Part shown: piece after piece, positions 26,391 to 34,726 of the stretch
Position numbering within the stretch: the first letter of the stretch is position 1
How the letters are laid out: each line of letters starts with the position of its first letter
Source of the DNA: Arthrobacter woluwensis
GTDB taxonomy: Bacteria; Actinomycetota; Actinomycetes; Actinomycetales; Micrococcaceae
Length of the DNA stretch: 64,000 nucleotides
Direction: 5' to 3'
Assembly: GCF_030816155.1 (NCBI RefSeq)
Contig: NZ_JAUSXR010000001.1
Location: 1,984,001 to 2,048,000 of the forward strand
Notes under the pieces: model-generated
Seen by the model: the letters and a program-made list of their open reading frames with translations, nothing else
The model's database searches: none
Told to the model about the DNA's origin: nothing
Translations under genes and position numbers: made by a program

Positions 26391-27158
26391 TCAGAGGAGT
26401 TTCCAGCTCCGACGGTGGTGATCGCACGGCCCGAGCTGCCGGATCGCGTCCTTGTGCGTGGCGGTGCCGTACCCCTTGTTGACGTCCCACCCGAAGGCCG
26501 GGTGCTCGCCGGCCAGCTCGGCCATGATGGCGTCACGCTCCACCTTCGCCAGGATGCTGGCGGCCGCCACGCCCTGGCAGTCCATGTCCGCCTTGATGCG
26601 CATGGTCACCGGGATGTCGCGGATGTCCACTGCGGGCGCGACGACGGCGGTCCCACCGCCGCGCGAACCTGCCGCGCCGTCGTCGGCGGCGAAGCCTGTG
26701 GTCACCGGGGCGGCACCGGTCACCGGGGCCGCACCGGCAGGAGCGAACAGGTCGAAAAGAGACTCCTCCGGCCTCCGGAGCCAGTTGTGCTTGCCGTCCA
26801 GCAAGACGGCGTCCGCCCGTCCACCCGCGGCCACCACGCCATGCCAGGCACGCTGCGCGGCGAGGGCCAGCGCCTCCACGATCCCCAGCGCGTCGATCTC
26901 GGCCGCTGCGGCGTGCCCCACGGCGCAGAACGCAGCCCATTCCCGGACCACGGGTGCGAGTTCCTCCCGGCGGGCGGCCTTGAGCAGCTTCGAATCCCGG
27001 ACATCGGGCAGTTCCACGAGCGCCGTGAGGTCCAGCACCGTCAGGCCCACACTCACGGGTCCGGCCAGCGCTCCGCGGCCCACCTCATCGAGGCAGGCGA
27101 GATACCGGACGGACGGCCCGGCCAGGGACCGTTCCATGTCGAGGGTGGGAGCGGCCAT
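26391..27158 (-). CDS. rnhB: Ribonuclease HII
   Basis: 255 residues. Catalytic acids: Asp-Glu in [14 protein letters not shown] near residue 24, Asp in [11 protein letters not shown], and Asp in [17 protein letters not shown], followed by [19 protein letters not shown] block ends the domain. It removes RNA primers and single ribonucleotides from DNA. Between DGKHNW and MRIKAD there is a loop of roughly 65 residues, Ala/Gly/Val/Pro-rich and including an 18-bp tandem repeat (GAAPVT twice), longer than in common homologues. The catalytic core is intact. Confidence 0.95.
   Translation of the reverse strand: MAAPTLDMERSLAGPSVRYLACLDEVGRGALAGPVSVGLTVLDLTALVELPDVRDSKLLKAARREELAPVVREWAAFCAVGHAAAAEIDALGIVEALALAAQRAWHGVVAAGGRADAVLLDGKHNWLRRPEESLFDLFAPAGAAPVTGAAPVTTGFAADDGAAGSRGGGTAVVAPAVDIRDIPVTMRIKADMDCQGVAAASILAKVERDAIMAELAGEHPAFGWDVNKGYGTATHKDAIRQLGPCDHHRRSWKLL
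26700..26735. repeat. Two 18-bp tandem repeats within rnhB
   Basis: GGTCACCGGGGCGGCACC at 26700-26717 is repeated with one mismatch at 26718-26735. Read in the gene they encode GAAPVT twice inside the low-complexity loop. Confidence 0.8.
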
Positions 27159-27160
27159 GG

Positions 27161-27979
27161 TTACTCCCCCGAGTGGGTGGTGCCCGCCGCGGCACCCTGG
27201 TCCGGGCGGGTGTCCTCGGCCGCCTTGGACGGAGCCGGAACGTCCTTGAACACATCCGGGTAGTTGTCCAGCACGGACATACGGTTCAGCGGCAGCACGA
27301 TGACCGCGGCCCGGCCCTGGATGTCCTTGATGTCGATGAAGCCGCTGCCCGGCCCCTCCACATGAGACCGGGAGTCCGCGGAGTCATTCCGGTTGTCCCC
27401 CATGACCCAGACCTTGCCTTCGGGGACCACCACGTCGAAGGGCTTCACCACGGGCGCGCTGTCCGGGTTGATGTACTTCTCGTTCAGACTGGCGCCGTTG
27501 ATCTGAATCCGCCCTTGCGCGTCGCAGCACACCACGTGATCTCCGGGCAGCCCGATGAGCCGCTTGACCAGGTACTGCTTGGTGTCATCGGCCTGCAGAC
27601 CGAGGAACACCAGGGCGTCCCCCACCCACGCGAACGGGCCGCGGCTCTCGACCGGCGCGGGCGCGAGCCAGCCCTTCGTGTCCCGGAAGACCACCACGTC
27701 GCCGCGCTCCAAGCCGATCGGATTGGGCACCAGGCGGTTGACGAAGATCCGGTCGTTCACCTCGAGCGTGTGGACCATCGACGGACTCGGCACGAAGAAG
27801 GCCTGGAACAGGAAGGTCTTGATGAGGAACGACAGCAGCACCGCGGCGGCGACGATGCCACCGACCTCCTTCACGAAGGACAGCAGCGGATGGTCCTTCT
27901 TCCGTTGCCGCGCCCGGCTCTTGCGATCCTGCGGACCCTCTTCAGGCTGGGGTTCCGGTTCGGGAAGGTGTGCTCCCAA
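27161..27979 (-). CDS. lepB: Type I signal peptidase (second of a tandem pair)
   Basis: 272 residues from TTG 27979, selected because GGAAGG lies 6 bases upstream and 19 bases separate it from the preceding lepB stop. A cytoplasmic Pro/Glu-rich lead is followed by one transmembrane helix ([20 protein letters not shown]), then the catalytic Ser in [10 protein letters not shown], Lys in [14 protein letters not shown], and the box E motif [13 protein letters not shown]. It cleaves Sec and Tat signal peptides on the outer face of the membrane. Lies between lepB copy 1 and rnhB. Confidence 0.93.
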   Translation of the reverse strand: MGAHLPEPEPQPEEGPQDRKSRARQRKKDHPLLSFVKEVGGIVAAAVLLSFLIKTFLFQAFFVPSPSMVHTLEVNDRIFVNRLVPNPIGLERGDVVVFRDTKGWLAPAPVESRGPFAWVGDALVFLGLQADDTKQYLVKRLIGLPGDHVVCCDAQGRIQINGASLNEKYINPDSAPVVKPFDVVVPEGKVWVMGDNRNDSADSRSHVEGPGSGFIDIKDIQGRAAVIVLPLNRMSVLDNYPDVFKDVPAPSKAAEDTRPDQGAAAGTTHSGE

Positions 27980-27998
27980 TGCCGTCCTTCCGTTCAGG

Positions 27999-28655
27999 TC
28001 ACGGGCCAGTTGCCGGTGACGGAATCTGTCCAAATCTATCAAGAGGCCACACGATGCTTTCCGCTGTGCCGATGACACGGCCGAGCGGGATCATGCCGCC
28101 GCCGGGAGCGCCGAGCAGGGATCGTGAGTCCCGGGACACCGAGCGATGATCGCCCATGACCCACAGACGATCCTCCGGCACTTTCACATCGAAGGTGAAG
28201 TCACTCGCCGTGTCCCCAGGAAACAGATAGCTTTCCGGCACGGGTTTGCCGTTCACGTCGAGTTTCCCGTCCACGGTGCAGCACCGCACCCGGTCCCCGC
28301 CCACACCGATGACACGCTTGACGTACACGGTGTCGTGCCCGATCACACCGAGCCACTGCCCGACCGCGGTGAACGCGTCGAGCACGGGACCCCGTCCGCT
28401 CTCGGCCGGGTCCAGAGAACCCCGTCCGTCGAACACGACCAGGTCACCGCGCTGCGGCGGACGGCCCTGGAACGCCGTGCGGGACACGGCGATCCGGTCC
28501 CCCTCCCGCAGCAGCGGCTCCATGGAGGCGGAGGGGATGTAATACACGTCCACCCACAGGGCGCGGACGCAGGAGACCAGAAGGATGGCGAGAACCACCC
28601 CGGAAGCGACAAAACGCCAGCTCCGCAGAGGGTTCTGGCGTTTTGTCGTCTTCAT
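27999..28655 (-). CDS. lepB: Type I signal peptidase (first of a tandem pair)
   Basis: 218 residues. One N-terminal membrane helix (FVASGVVLAILLVSCVRALW), catalytic Ser in IPSASMEPLL, catalytic Lys in VYVKRVIGVGGDRV, and VMGDHRSVSRDSR. Shorter than the second copy, lacking the acidic N-terminal extension, so the paralogues may differ in substrates or localisation. It follows rplS by 54 bases. A 14-bp perfect hairpin (28607-28648) is embedded in its first 16 codons. Confidence 0.92.
   Translation of the reverse strand: MKTTKRQNPLRSWRFVASGVVLAILLVSCVRALWVDVYYIPSASMEPLLREGDRIAVSRTAFQGRPPQRGDLVVFDGRGSLDPAESGRGPVLDAFTAVGQWLGVIGHDTVYVKRVIGVGGDRVRCCTVDGKLDVNGKPVPESYLFPGDTASDFTFDVKVPEDRLWVMGDHRSVSRDSRSLLGAPGGGMIPLGRVIGTAESIVWPLDRFGQIPSPATGP
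28607..28648 (-). promoter_or_regulatory. 14-bp perfect hairpin inside the lepB 5' coding region
   Basis: CGACAAAACGCCAG (28607-28620) is exactly complementary to CTGGCGTTTTGTCG (28635-28648), with a 14-base loop. It covers codons 3-16 of lepB and lies about 60 bases past the rplS stop. It may attenuate read-through from rplS or restrain lepB translation. Confidence 0.45.
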
Positions 28656-28709
28656 GCGAAGGAAGATCCCAGGAGCGTCCTGCCGAGGCGGAGACGCAGA
28701 CCTGAAGAC

Positions 28710-29069
28710 TTACTTGGCGTTGCTGAAGTCGCGCTTTTCCTTGATCTTCGCAGCCTTGCCGCGGAGCTTGCGCATGTAGTACAGCTTGGCGCGACGCACG
28801 TCACCACGGGTGACGAGCTCGATCTTCTCGATGATCGGGGAGTGCACCGGGAAGGTACGCTCCACGCCGACACCGAAGGAGACCTTGCGGACCGTGAAGG
28901 TCTCGCGCACGCCGGCGCCCTGACGACCCACGACGAAGCCCTGGAAGACCTGAACACGGCTGTTCTTGCCTTCGATGATGTTGACGTGCACCTTCAGGGT
29001 GTCGCCGGGGCGGAAGTCGGGGACATCGTTGCGCAGCGACGCTGCATCAATGGAATCGAGGATGTTCAT
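28710..29069 (-). CDS. rplS: 50S ribosomal protein L19
   Basis: 119 residues. ATG 29069 is favoured over in-frame ATG 29075 because AGGAG is 7 bases upstream of it. Family blocks [51 protein letters not shown] and [20 protein letters not shown] are present. L19 sits at the 30S-50S interface near bridge B8. Downstream of trmD as in most bacteria, but with a 260-base leader that carries its own candidate promoter. Confidence 0.98.
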   Translation of the reverse strand: MNILDSIDAASLRNDVPDFRPGDTLKVHVNIIEGKNSRVQVFQGFVVGRQGAGVRETFTVRKVSFGVGVERTFPVHSPIIEKIELVTRGDVRRAKLYYMRKLRGKAAKIKEKRDFSNAK

Positions 29070-29277
29070 ATCCATACTCCTGGCGGGCGCCACAGGTCAT
29101 CCGCTTGGGTAGCCAGCGCCGCGACGGCCGGAGCCGGGCACGGTGCTGAAGTTGCAAGCCGCGGTCCCCTTGTGGGTTCCGCGGTGGTCCTCTTGTTGAC
29201 GGCACACCCCCTGTGGCAGGCGGCAGCCCAATGGACACCAAGAATCAATTTTGCCACAGCCACGGGAGCGAGGCCAA
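29070..29277 (-). promoter_or_regulatory. rplS promoter and structured leader
   Basis: On the minus strand TTGGCC (29277-29272) and CAAAAT (29253-29248), 18 bases apart, form a candidate vegetative promoter. The ~170-base leader down to the rplS ATG contains a hairpin with CCGCGG arms (29159-29164 and 29179-29184) and inner CCC/GGG pairs. Ribosomal protein leaders often bind their product; that role is only inferred here. Confidence 0.35.
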
Positions 29278-29329
29278 TCCGGCGTCCGGCAGGGCAAGCC
29301 CTTCCCCACCGGCGTCAGCGCGCGGCGCG

Positions 29330-30139
29330 TCAGGCTCCGGCGTCGCCGCTCTCGGGACGGCGCACCAGGCGGCCGCCGACGACGTCGTACCCCAGCGCCG
29401 AAAACGCCTCGCGGTCCGCGCGGGGCAGCTTCGCCGCGTCGAAGTCCGCGAGAAGGTCCGGCCTGCGCTCGGCCGTCCGGGCGTACTGCTGGTGACGGCG
29501 CCACTGGGCGATCTTGCCGTGGTTCCCGGACAGCAGGACCTCAGGGACCTCATGGTCCCGCCAGGAAGAGGGCTTGGTGTAGACGGGGTACTCGAGGAGG
29601 CCGTCGGAATGCGACTCCTCCACGAGGGACTCGGCGTTCCCCACCACACCGGGCACCAGCCGGCCGATCGCCTCGACCATGGCCATGACGGCCACCTCGC
29701 CGCCGTTCAGGACGTAATCGCCCAGGCTGACGGGCCGGACGTCGAAGTGCTCCTGCGCCCAGTCGATCACGCGCTCGTCAATGCCTTCATAGCGTCCGCA
29801 GGCGAAGACCAGCTGCGGCTCCTCGGCCAGCTCGTACGCCATCGCCTGGGTGAAGCGCGCCCCCGCGGGAGACGGGACGATCAGGACCGGCTTGCCCTCA
29901 CGGGTCCCCTCCACCGGCAGGACCGATTCGAGCGCCTGGGCCCACGGCTCGGGCTTCATGACCATCCCGGCGCCACCACCGTAGGGGGTGTCATCCACGG
30001 TGCGGTGCCGGTCGGTGGTGAAGTCGCGGAGGTCGTGGACCTCGAGCGACAGGAGGCCGTCCTGGCGGGCCTTGCCGAGCAGCGAAAGCCCCAGCGGCTG
30101 CAGGTACTCCGGGAAGATGCTGATGACGTCGATGCGCAT
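29330..30139 (-). CDS. trmD: tRNA (guanine-N1)-methyltransferase
   Basis: 269 residues of the SPOUT knot family. [13 protein letters not shown] start, [34 protein letters not shown] (the SAM-binding knot) and [14 protein letters not shown] are diagnostic. It methylates G37 of tRNAs reading CNN-type codons and prevents +1 frameshifting. Three bases separate it from rimM, so they are co-transcribed. Confidence 0.97.
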   Translation of the reverse strand: MRIDVISIFPEYLQPLGLSLLGKARQDGLLSLEVHDLRDFTTDRHRTVDDTPYGGGAGMVMKPEPWAQALESVLPVEGTREGKPVLIVPSPAGARFTQAMAYELAEEPQLVFACGRYEGIDERVIDWAQEHFDVRPVSLGDYVLNGGEVAVMAMVEAIGRLVPGVVGNAESLVEESHSDGLLEYPVYTKPSSWRDHEVPEVLLSGNHGKIAQWRRHQQYARTAERRPDLLADFDAAKLPRADREAFSALGYDVVGGRLVRRPESGDAGA

Positions 30140-30142
30140 GGG

Positions 30143-30691
30143 TCAGGCCTCGTCGCCGGACGGGGCGGAGCCCTCCTGCTCGGCGTTCAGTTCCAGCAGT
30201 CCCGGCGGCGGAGTGAGCAGCACGTAGCCCTCTTCGGGGTCGATCTCCGGGACGATCTCATCCACGAACGGGATCAGCACGTCCCGGCCGTCGACGGTGC
30301 GGATGACCAGCAGATCCTGGACCGGCATGGTGCGGAGTTCGGCGACGGTGCCGACCTTCTCCTCACCCACGCGGACCTCCAGGCCGAGCAGTTCGTGCTC
30401 GTACCAGCCCTCGTCCTCGCCGTCGTCCTCGAGTTCGTCGCTGTCCACAAAGAGGTAGGTGCCACGGAGCTCCTCGGCACGGTTACGGTCCCGCACGGCG
30501 TCGAATCCGAGCAGGAGCGTGCCCTTGTTCCAGCGCGCGCTGGTCACCGTCAGCGGGCCGTTGGCCGCGGGCTCGGTCACGAACTCGGTGCCGGGCGCGA
30601 AACGGCCCTCGGGATCGTCCGTGAACAGTTCGACGGTGACTTCCCCACGGATGCCGTGCGGCCTGCCCAAGCGTGCAACCTGGAGCTGCAT
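30143..30691 (-). CDS. rimM: 16S rRNA processing protein RimM
   Basis: 182 residues. The N-terminal RimM domain (QVARLGRPHGIRGEVTVELF) and C-terminal PRC barrel (YEHELLGLEVRVGEEKVGTV, VDEIVPEIDPEEGYVLL) are clear, with an acidic linker (DSDELEDDGEDE). It helps 30S head maturation near S19. A terminator at 30777-30815 precedes it, so rimM-trmD probably have a promoter separate from rpsP-khpA. Confidence 0.96.
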   Translation of the reverse strand: MQLQVARLGRPHGIRGEVTVELFTDDPEGRFAPGTEFVTEPAANGPLTVTSARWNKGTLLLGFDAVRDRNRAEELRGTYLFVDSDELEDDGEDEGWYEHELLGLEVRVGEEKVGTVAELRTMPVQDLLVIRTVDGRDVLIPFVDEIVPEIDPEEGYVLLTPPPGLLELNAEQEGSAPSGDEA

Positions 30692-30776
30692 GTTCCACCT
30701 ACCAATTCATGTCTGTCGATGGCGCCGGGAGCGCCGGGTTTACACCGTGAAGGTCTTCTGAGGATGTCATCTGACG

Positions 30777-30815
30777 GGAACGGCCCCTCCACCACGAGGG
30801 CGGAGGGGCCGTTCC
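30777..30815 (-). terminator. Terminator after rpsP-khpA
   Basis: A 14-bp stem (30777-30790 with 30802-30815) with an 11-base loop, 30 bases past the khpA stop on the minus strand and upstream of rimM. Confidence 0.75.
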
Positions 30816-30844
30816 GGCTTTAGCCTTGTCTTCGCAGGCCGGTT

Positions 30845-31087
30845 CTAACGACGGCGTTCGCCGTCGACGACGTCCACGCGGATGGGGCCACCCTCGGAGA
30901 GGGCACCCACCACCGTGCGGAGCGCGCGTGCCGTACGGCCCTGACGGCCGATGACCCGGCCCAGGTCGTCGTCGTTCACACGAACCTCGAGGCTCTCACC
31001 GCGGCGGCCGTTCTTGGCGGCTACGGAGACATCCTCGGGGCTGTCCACGATGCCGCGGACCAGGTGCTCAAGAACCTCGGGAAGCAA
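30845..31087 (-). CDS. khpA: KH-domain RNA-binding protein KhpA
   Basis: 80 residues, a single type II KH domain: VNDDDLGRVIGRQGRTARAL contains the GxxG loop (GRQG). The TTG start at 31087 directly abuts the rpsP stop TAG (31090-31088), so expression is coupled. It is known from firmicutes as the partner of KhpB (Jag) in sRNA-related regulation and cell elongation; position after rpsP is conserved across Gram-positives. Confidence 0.93.
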   Translation of the reverse strand: MLPEVLEHLVRGIVDSPEDVSVAAKNGRRGESLEVRVNDDDLGRVIGRQGRTARALRTVVGALSEGGPIRVDVVDGERRR

Positions 31088-31501
31088 CTACTCAGCCTCG
31101 GTGGTCTCGGCGGCTTCCTCGGAAGCCTCCTCAGCCTTCTTGGCCTTCGGGGTGATGGCTTCCGGCATGACGACGGAGTCGGTGGACGGAGCCACGAAAG
31201 CCGGCTTGGCTTCCTTGGTCTTCAGGGTGCCCTCGGCGCCCGGGAGACCCTTGAACTTCTGCCAGTCACCGGTGATCTTGAGGAGGTTCAGAACCTGCTC
31301 GGTCGGCTGAGCGCCAACGGACAGCCAGTACTGAGCACGCTCGGAGTCGACCTCGATGTAGGAGGGCTGCTCGGTGGGGTGGTACTTGCCGATCTCCTCG
31401 ATGGCACGGCCATCGCGGCGGGTGCGGGAATCCGCAACGACGATACGGTAGTACGGTGCGCGCATCTTGCCGAAGCGCTTAAGGCGAATCTTAACGGCCA
31501 C
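31088..31501 (-). CDS. rpsP: 30S ribosomal protein S16
   Basis: 137 residues from GTG 31501 ([20 protein letters not shown] is the conserved start; AGGAG lies 11 bases upstream). [20 protein letters not shown] and [21 protein letters not shown] follow. The last ~55 residues are an Ala/Glu/Lys-rich extension common in actinobacteria and not part of the ribosomal core. It begins the rpsP-khpA unit. Confidence 0.97.
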   Translation of the reverse strand: MAVKIRLKRFGKMRAPYYRIVVADSRTRRDGRAIEEIGKYHPTEQPSYIEVDSERAQYWLSVGAQPTEQVLNLLKITGDWQKFKGLPGAEGTLKTKEAKPAFVAPSTDSVVMPEAITPKAKKAEEASEEAAETTEAE

Positions 31502-31635
31502 TGTTGTGGTCACTCCTGTTTCTGAAACGGGGTTGAACCCAGCGTTCTGCTCCCGTGGGGCGGGCCATACTGGAGGGTTCGAAAGGAACATGATCATGCA
31601 CGGGAAGAGGGGCCACGCAGATCAGGTACCCGTCC

Positions 31636-31665
31636 ATTATGCCAGAGACGGCCAAGGGTGCCTAA
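31636..31665 (-). promoter_or_regulatory. Candidate promoter of rpsP
   Basis: On the minus strand TTAGGC (31665-31660) and CATAAT (31641-31636) are 18 bases apart, about 135 bases before the rpsP GTG. A reasonable vegetative promoter in a short AT-rich patch. Confidence 0.4.
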
Positions 31666-31788
31666 TGCGCCGCGCAGCGCGCTGAACCGTCGGGGCCCGA
31701 CGCCGGATATCGAGCCCCGGAGGCGCCGGGGGCTTCGTGTCACTCCCCCATCCCTCCACATGACATCCCGCGATGCCATCGTGCAATA

Positions 31789-31808
31789 ATCTGCGTATGG
31801 ACGCAGAT
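31789..31808 (+). promoter_or_regulatory. ArsR/SmtB operator overlapping the arsR start codon
   Basis: ATCTGCGT-ATGG-ACGCAGAT: 8-bp perfect arms (31789-31796, 31801-31808) with the ATG of the regulator in the centre. AATAAT at 31785-31790 could be the -10 of a leaderless transcript starting at the ATG, so repressor binding would block initiation directly. Confidence 0.6.
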
Positions 31809-32162
31809 AAGCAGATATGCGGAATGGATCCCGACGGTCAGTTCGTGGAACTGGCCGTGGAGGTCTTCACCCTGCTCGCGGACGCCACCCGGGTGCGGAT
31901 CATCCTGGCGCTGCGACGCGAGGAGGAACTCTCCGTCAATCATCTCGCCGAACTTGTGGGCAAGTCCCCCGCCGCAGTGTCGCAGCATCTGGCCAAGCTG
32001 AGGATGGCCCGGATCGTCGCCACCCGGCAGGAAGGGCAGCGAGTGTTCTACCGCCTCGAGAACGAGCACGCCTCCCAGCTCGTCTCCGACGCGATCTTCC
32101 AGGCGGAACACTCCCTCGGCGGCCTCCCGCGCCACCACCACACCGGTCAGGGCGAGGCATGA
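31797..32162 (+). CDS. ArsR/SmtB-family metal-sensing repressor
   Basis: 121 residues. Winged helix-turn-helix: TLLADATRVRIILALRREEE, then LAELVGKSPAAVSQHLAKLR and REGQRVFYRL-like wing (TRQEGQRVFYRLENEH). The alpha-3 CxC of arsenic or cadmium sensors is absent (ELSVNHLAELV). The C-terminus has Asp, Glu and several His (SDAIFQAEHS, then RHHH), typical of zinc, nickel or cobalt sensing. No Shine-Dalgarno precedes the ATG, consistent with a leaderless message. The stop overlaps the CDF exporter gene (ATGA at 32159), so metal would derepress its own export. Confidence 0.9.
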   Translation: MDADKQICGMDPDGQFVELAVEVFTLLADATRVRIILALRREEELSVNHLAELVGKSPAAVSQHLAKLRMARIVATRQEGQRVFYRLENEHASQLVSDAIFQAEHSLGGLPRHHHTGQGEA

Positions 32163-33217
32163 CGACGGACGAGCACGCGCACGGACACGACGCCGGACAT
32201 CCGCATGGCCACGGAGCGCACGGCCACTCCCACGATCACGGCCACGGCCACGGCCATGACCATGACCACGCGCACCCCTCGGGGCTGAAGGGGTTTCTCC
32301 ACGGGCTCTTCGTCCCGCATTCCCACGACACGTCGGACTCGATCGACGATGCCCTCGAAGCGCATTCAGAAGGCATCCGCGCTCTGAAGCTGAGCCTCGT
32401 CATCATGCTGCTCACCACTGCCGCGCAGGCCGCGGTGGTGGCCTTCTCGGGTTCGGTGGCCCTGCTGGCCGACACCATCCACAATCTGTCCGACGCTCTG
32501 ACGGCGGTGCCGCTGTGGATCGCCTTCGTGCTCTCCCGCCGGGCCGCGACCCGGCGCTACACCTACGGCTTCGGCAGGTCGGAGGATCTGGCGGGCCTGT
32601 TCATCGTGCTCATGATCGCCCTCTCCTCCGTGATCGCCGCCTGGGAGGCCGTGGACCGGATCATCACGCCGCGCCCGGTGGAGAACATCGGCTGGGTGAT
32701 CGCGGCCGGCGTCATCGGCTTCCTCGGCAACGAGGCGGTGGCGGTCTACCGCATCCGGGTGGGCCGGCGGATCGGATCGGCCGCACTCGTCGCCGACGGC
32801 GTCCATGCCCGAACCGATGGTTTCACGTCGCTCGCCGTGGTGCTCGGCGGCGTCGGAGTCCTGCTCGGCTTCCCTCTCGCGGATCCCCTGGTCGGACTGC
32901 TGATCTCGGTCATGATCGCCGTGCTGCTCATCGGCACGGTCCGTTCCGTGGGACGCAGGCTCATGGACGGCATCGAACCGGAACTCGTGGACCGCGCCGA
33001 GCATGCCCTCGAACACGTCGCGGGAATCGAGGCGGTCGAGCGCGTGCGCCTCCGCTGGGTCGGTCACCGTCTGCACGGCGACGCCGTCGTCCGCACCTCG
33101 GCCCTCACGCTCGCCGAGGCCGATCTGGTCGCGGAAGACGCCGAGAAATCCCTGAAACGGCACCTGCCCAAACTGGACGAGGTGACGGTGCGGGTCACCG
33201 CGACCGGCCCGTCCTGA
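32159..33217 (+). CDS. Cation diffusion facilitator metal exporter
   Basis: 352 residues. The first ~45 residues are extremely His/Asp-rich (GHDAGHPHGHGAHGHSHDHG), a metal-binding tail. Six membrane helices are predicted. The transport-site HxxxD pairs are ADTIHNLSDALTA in helix 2 and ADGVHARTDGF in helix 5. A cytoplasmic C-terminal domain (EHVAGIEAVERVRLRWVGHR) mediates dimerisation. It exports Zn2+ or related divalent ions against protons. In operon with, and probably repressed by, the ArsR protein upstream; terminator at 33245-33294. Confidence 0.95.
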   Translation: MTTDEHAHGHDAGHPHGHGAHGHSHDHGHGHGHDHDHAHPSGLKGFLHGLFVPHSHDTSDSIDDALEAHSEGIRALKLSLVIMLLTTAAQAAVVAFSGSVALLADTIHNLSDALTAVPLWIAFVLSRRAATRRYTYGFGRSEDLAGLFIVLMIALSSVIAAWEAVDRIITPRPVENIGWVIAAGVIGFLGNEAVAVYRIRVGRRIGSAALVADGVHARTDGFTSLAVVLGGVGVLLGFPLADPLVGLLISVMIAVLLIGTVRSVGRRLMDGIEPELVDRAEHALEHVAGIEAVERVRLRWVGHRLHGDAVVRTSALTLAEADLVAEDAEKSLKRHLPKLDEVTVRVTATGPS

Positions 33218-33244
33218 GCCGGATTCGCAGGCTTCCCGGCAACA

Positions 33245-33294
33245 GAAAGGCGCGTGGGCGCCGGCCTCTCCAGGCCGGTGCCCACGCGCCTTTC
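33245..33294. terminator. Bidirectional terminator between the CDF gene and a convergent gene
   Basis: A 23-bp stem (33245-33267 with 33272-33294, one G-U pair) with a 4-base loop. AAA/TTT flanks give short T-runs on both strands. It serves the plus-strand metal operon and the minus-strand gene at 33302. Confidence 0.85.
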
Positions 33295-33301
33295 GCAAAC
33301 G

Positions 33302-33748
33302 TCAGGCCGAGTACAGGTACAGCCGGTTCCGGGAGGAGGAATCGGTCCTGCCCGCGAGCGCGGACAGGGCGAGCAGGTACTGCTGCGCCTCACCGGCCGC
33401 GAACGGCACGTCCTCGTCAGCCGCCCACTGGACCGCCACCGACTGGAGCGCCGGGTCCTCGCCGTCGCTCTGGTAGCCGGGCAGTTCCTCCAGAACGCGG
33501 ACGGCGGAGGCCGGGAAGGCGTACAGCTCGTCGACGGCGATGTCCGCCATCTCAAGTTCCTGCTCGCCCTGGGTGTGCACGGCCTGTGCGGCCAGAGAGC
33601 ACAGCTGCTCGACTTCGAAATCACTGATGCCGGGGATCCGGAGAGCGGACCCGTCCGGGGCCGCACCGCCGGACAAAGCCTTGGCCCGCTGCAGGGCCTC
33701 CTGGTGAGTGGCGATGAAGACCTCTACGAAAGCGTTCGACTGGCTCAT
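33302..33748 (-). CDS. Hypothetical protein, function unknown
   Basis: 148 acidic residues with no signal peptide or membrane segment. It is mostly helical by appearance: NAFVEVFIATHQEALQRAK, then ISDFEVEQLCSLAAQAVH and VAVQWAADEDVPF. No catalytic motif and no family recognised. It ends 7 bases from the bidirectional terminator and is separated from the VOC gene by about 70 bases, with which it may be co-transcribed. Base composition matches the core genome. Confidence 0.7.
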   Translation of the reverse strand: MSQSNAFVEVFIATHQEALQRAKALSGGAAPDGSALRIPGISDFEVEQLCSLAAQAVHTQGEQELEMADIAVDELYAFPASAVRVLEELPGYQSDGEDPALQSVAVQWAADEDVPFAAGEAQQYLLALSALAGRTDSSSRNRLYLYSA

Positions 33749-33820
33749 GTCATCCTCGGGTTCGTCGGTGGCGCTGGGGTTCCCGGATCTCCAGGACGAC
33801 TGGAGCCGGATGGCTTCAGG

Positions 33821-34699
33821 CTATCCCACCGCGACGCGCACCTGGTTGCGCCACGGGTCTTCGAAGCGCAATTCCGCACCGGTGTGGTGATGGGTCACCC
33901 CGGCGACGAGCAGACGGTCCGCGAGCGCCGCGACGTCGTCGTCCGCCGGGACGTGGAGGAGGACCTCGCCGAGGCCCAGCGTGTCCTTGCGGGGACCGGC
34001 GCCGCGGCTGTTCCACACGTTCATGGCCATGTGGTGGTGGTAGCCGCCCGCGGAGACGAAGAGCGCGCTGTTCCCGATCTCGGCGGTGCGCTCGAAGCCC
34101 AGCGTGTCCACGTAGAAGCGCGCGGCGGTCGCGACGTCGCCGACCTGCAGATGCACGTGCCCGACGTCGGCACGCGCCTGCCGCTGCTGCTGCAGCGCCG
34201 TCTCGCTCAGGTGCTCCCCGAGGTAGCCGTTGGGGTCCAGCGGCAGCGAGTCCATGACGACGGTGCTCCCGTCCCAGGACCATTCGCTGCGCGGGCGGTC
34301 GTAGTACAGCTCGATGCCGTTGCCCTCGGGGTCGCCGAAGTAGAACGCCTGGCTGACCAGGTGATCGGCGCTGCCCTGGAAGAGCCGCGCGTCATAGGAG
34401 GCGGCCGTGGCCAGCGTCGCGGCGAGGGACGCCTGATCTTCAAAGAGGAGCGCCGTGTGGAAGAGCCCGGCCTCTCCCCTGCCCGGCAGCTGCAGTCCGG
34501 CGGCCGGCTCCAGGTGGACGAGGGCGGAGTCGCCACGGCCGAGGTAGAGGCCGCCGTCCTGTTCGGCGACGACCTCCAGGCCAAGGGCGCGCTGGTAGTA
34601 GTCGCTCATGAGGTTCATATCGGCGACCTTGAGCATGACGGTCCCCATGCTCAGATCGGCGGGGAGGAGGTCCTGGGACTGCGGGAGCGAAGTGTTCAT
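33821..34699 (-). CDS. VOC-family dioxygenase-like protein (CatE type, two modules)
   Basis: 292 residues with two tandem vicinal-oxygen-chelate modules, about residues 17-130 and 170-290. The metal-ligand positions FHTALLF, GNGIELYYD, GHVHLQVGD and YHHHMAMNVWNS are present. The arrangement matches CatE-type 2,3-dioxygenases (Bacillus CatE). These cleave catecholic substrates or act as lyases, and the actual substrate is unknown. The ATG lies 27 bases from the next upstream gene, the amidohydrolase on the same strand. Confidence 0.85.
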   Translation of the reverse strand: MNTSLPQSQDLLPADLSMGTVMLKVADMNLMSDYYQRALGLEVVAEQDGGLYLGRGDSALVHLEPAAGLQLPGRGEAGLFHTALLFEDQASLAATLATAASYDARLFQGSADHLVSQAFYFGDPEGNGIELYYDRPRSEWSWDGSTVVMDSLPLDPNGYLGEHLSETALQQQRQARADVGHVHLQVGDVATAARFYVDTLGFERTAEIGNSALFVSAGGYHHHMAMNVWNSRGAGPRKDTLGLGEVLLHVPADDDVAALADRLLVAGVTHHHTGAELRFEDPWRNQVRVAVG

Positions 34700-34726
34700 A
34701 CCTCTAAAATTACTTGAAGCTTCAAT

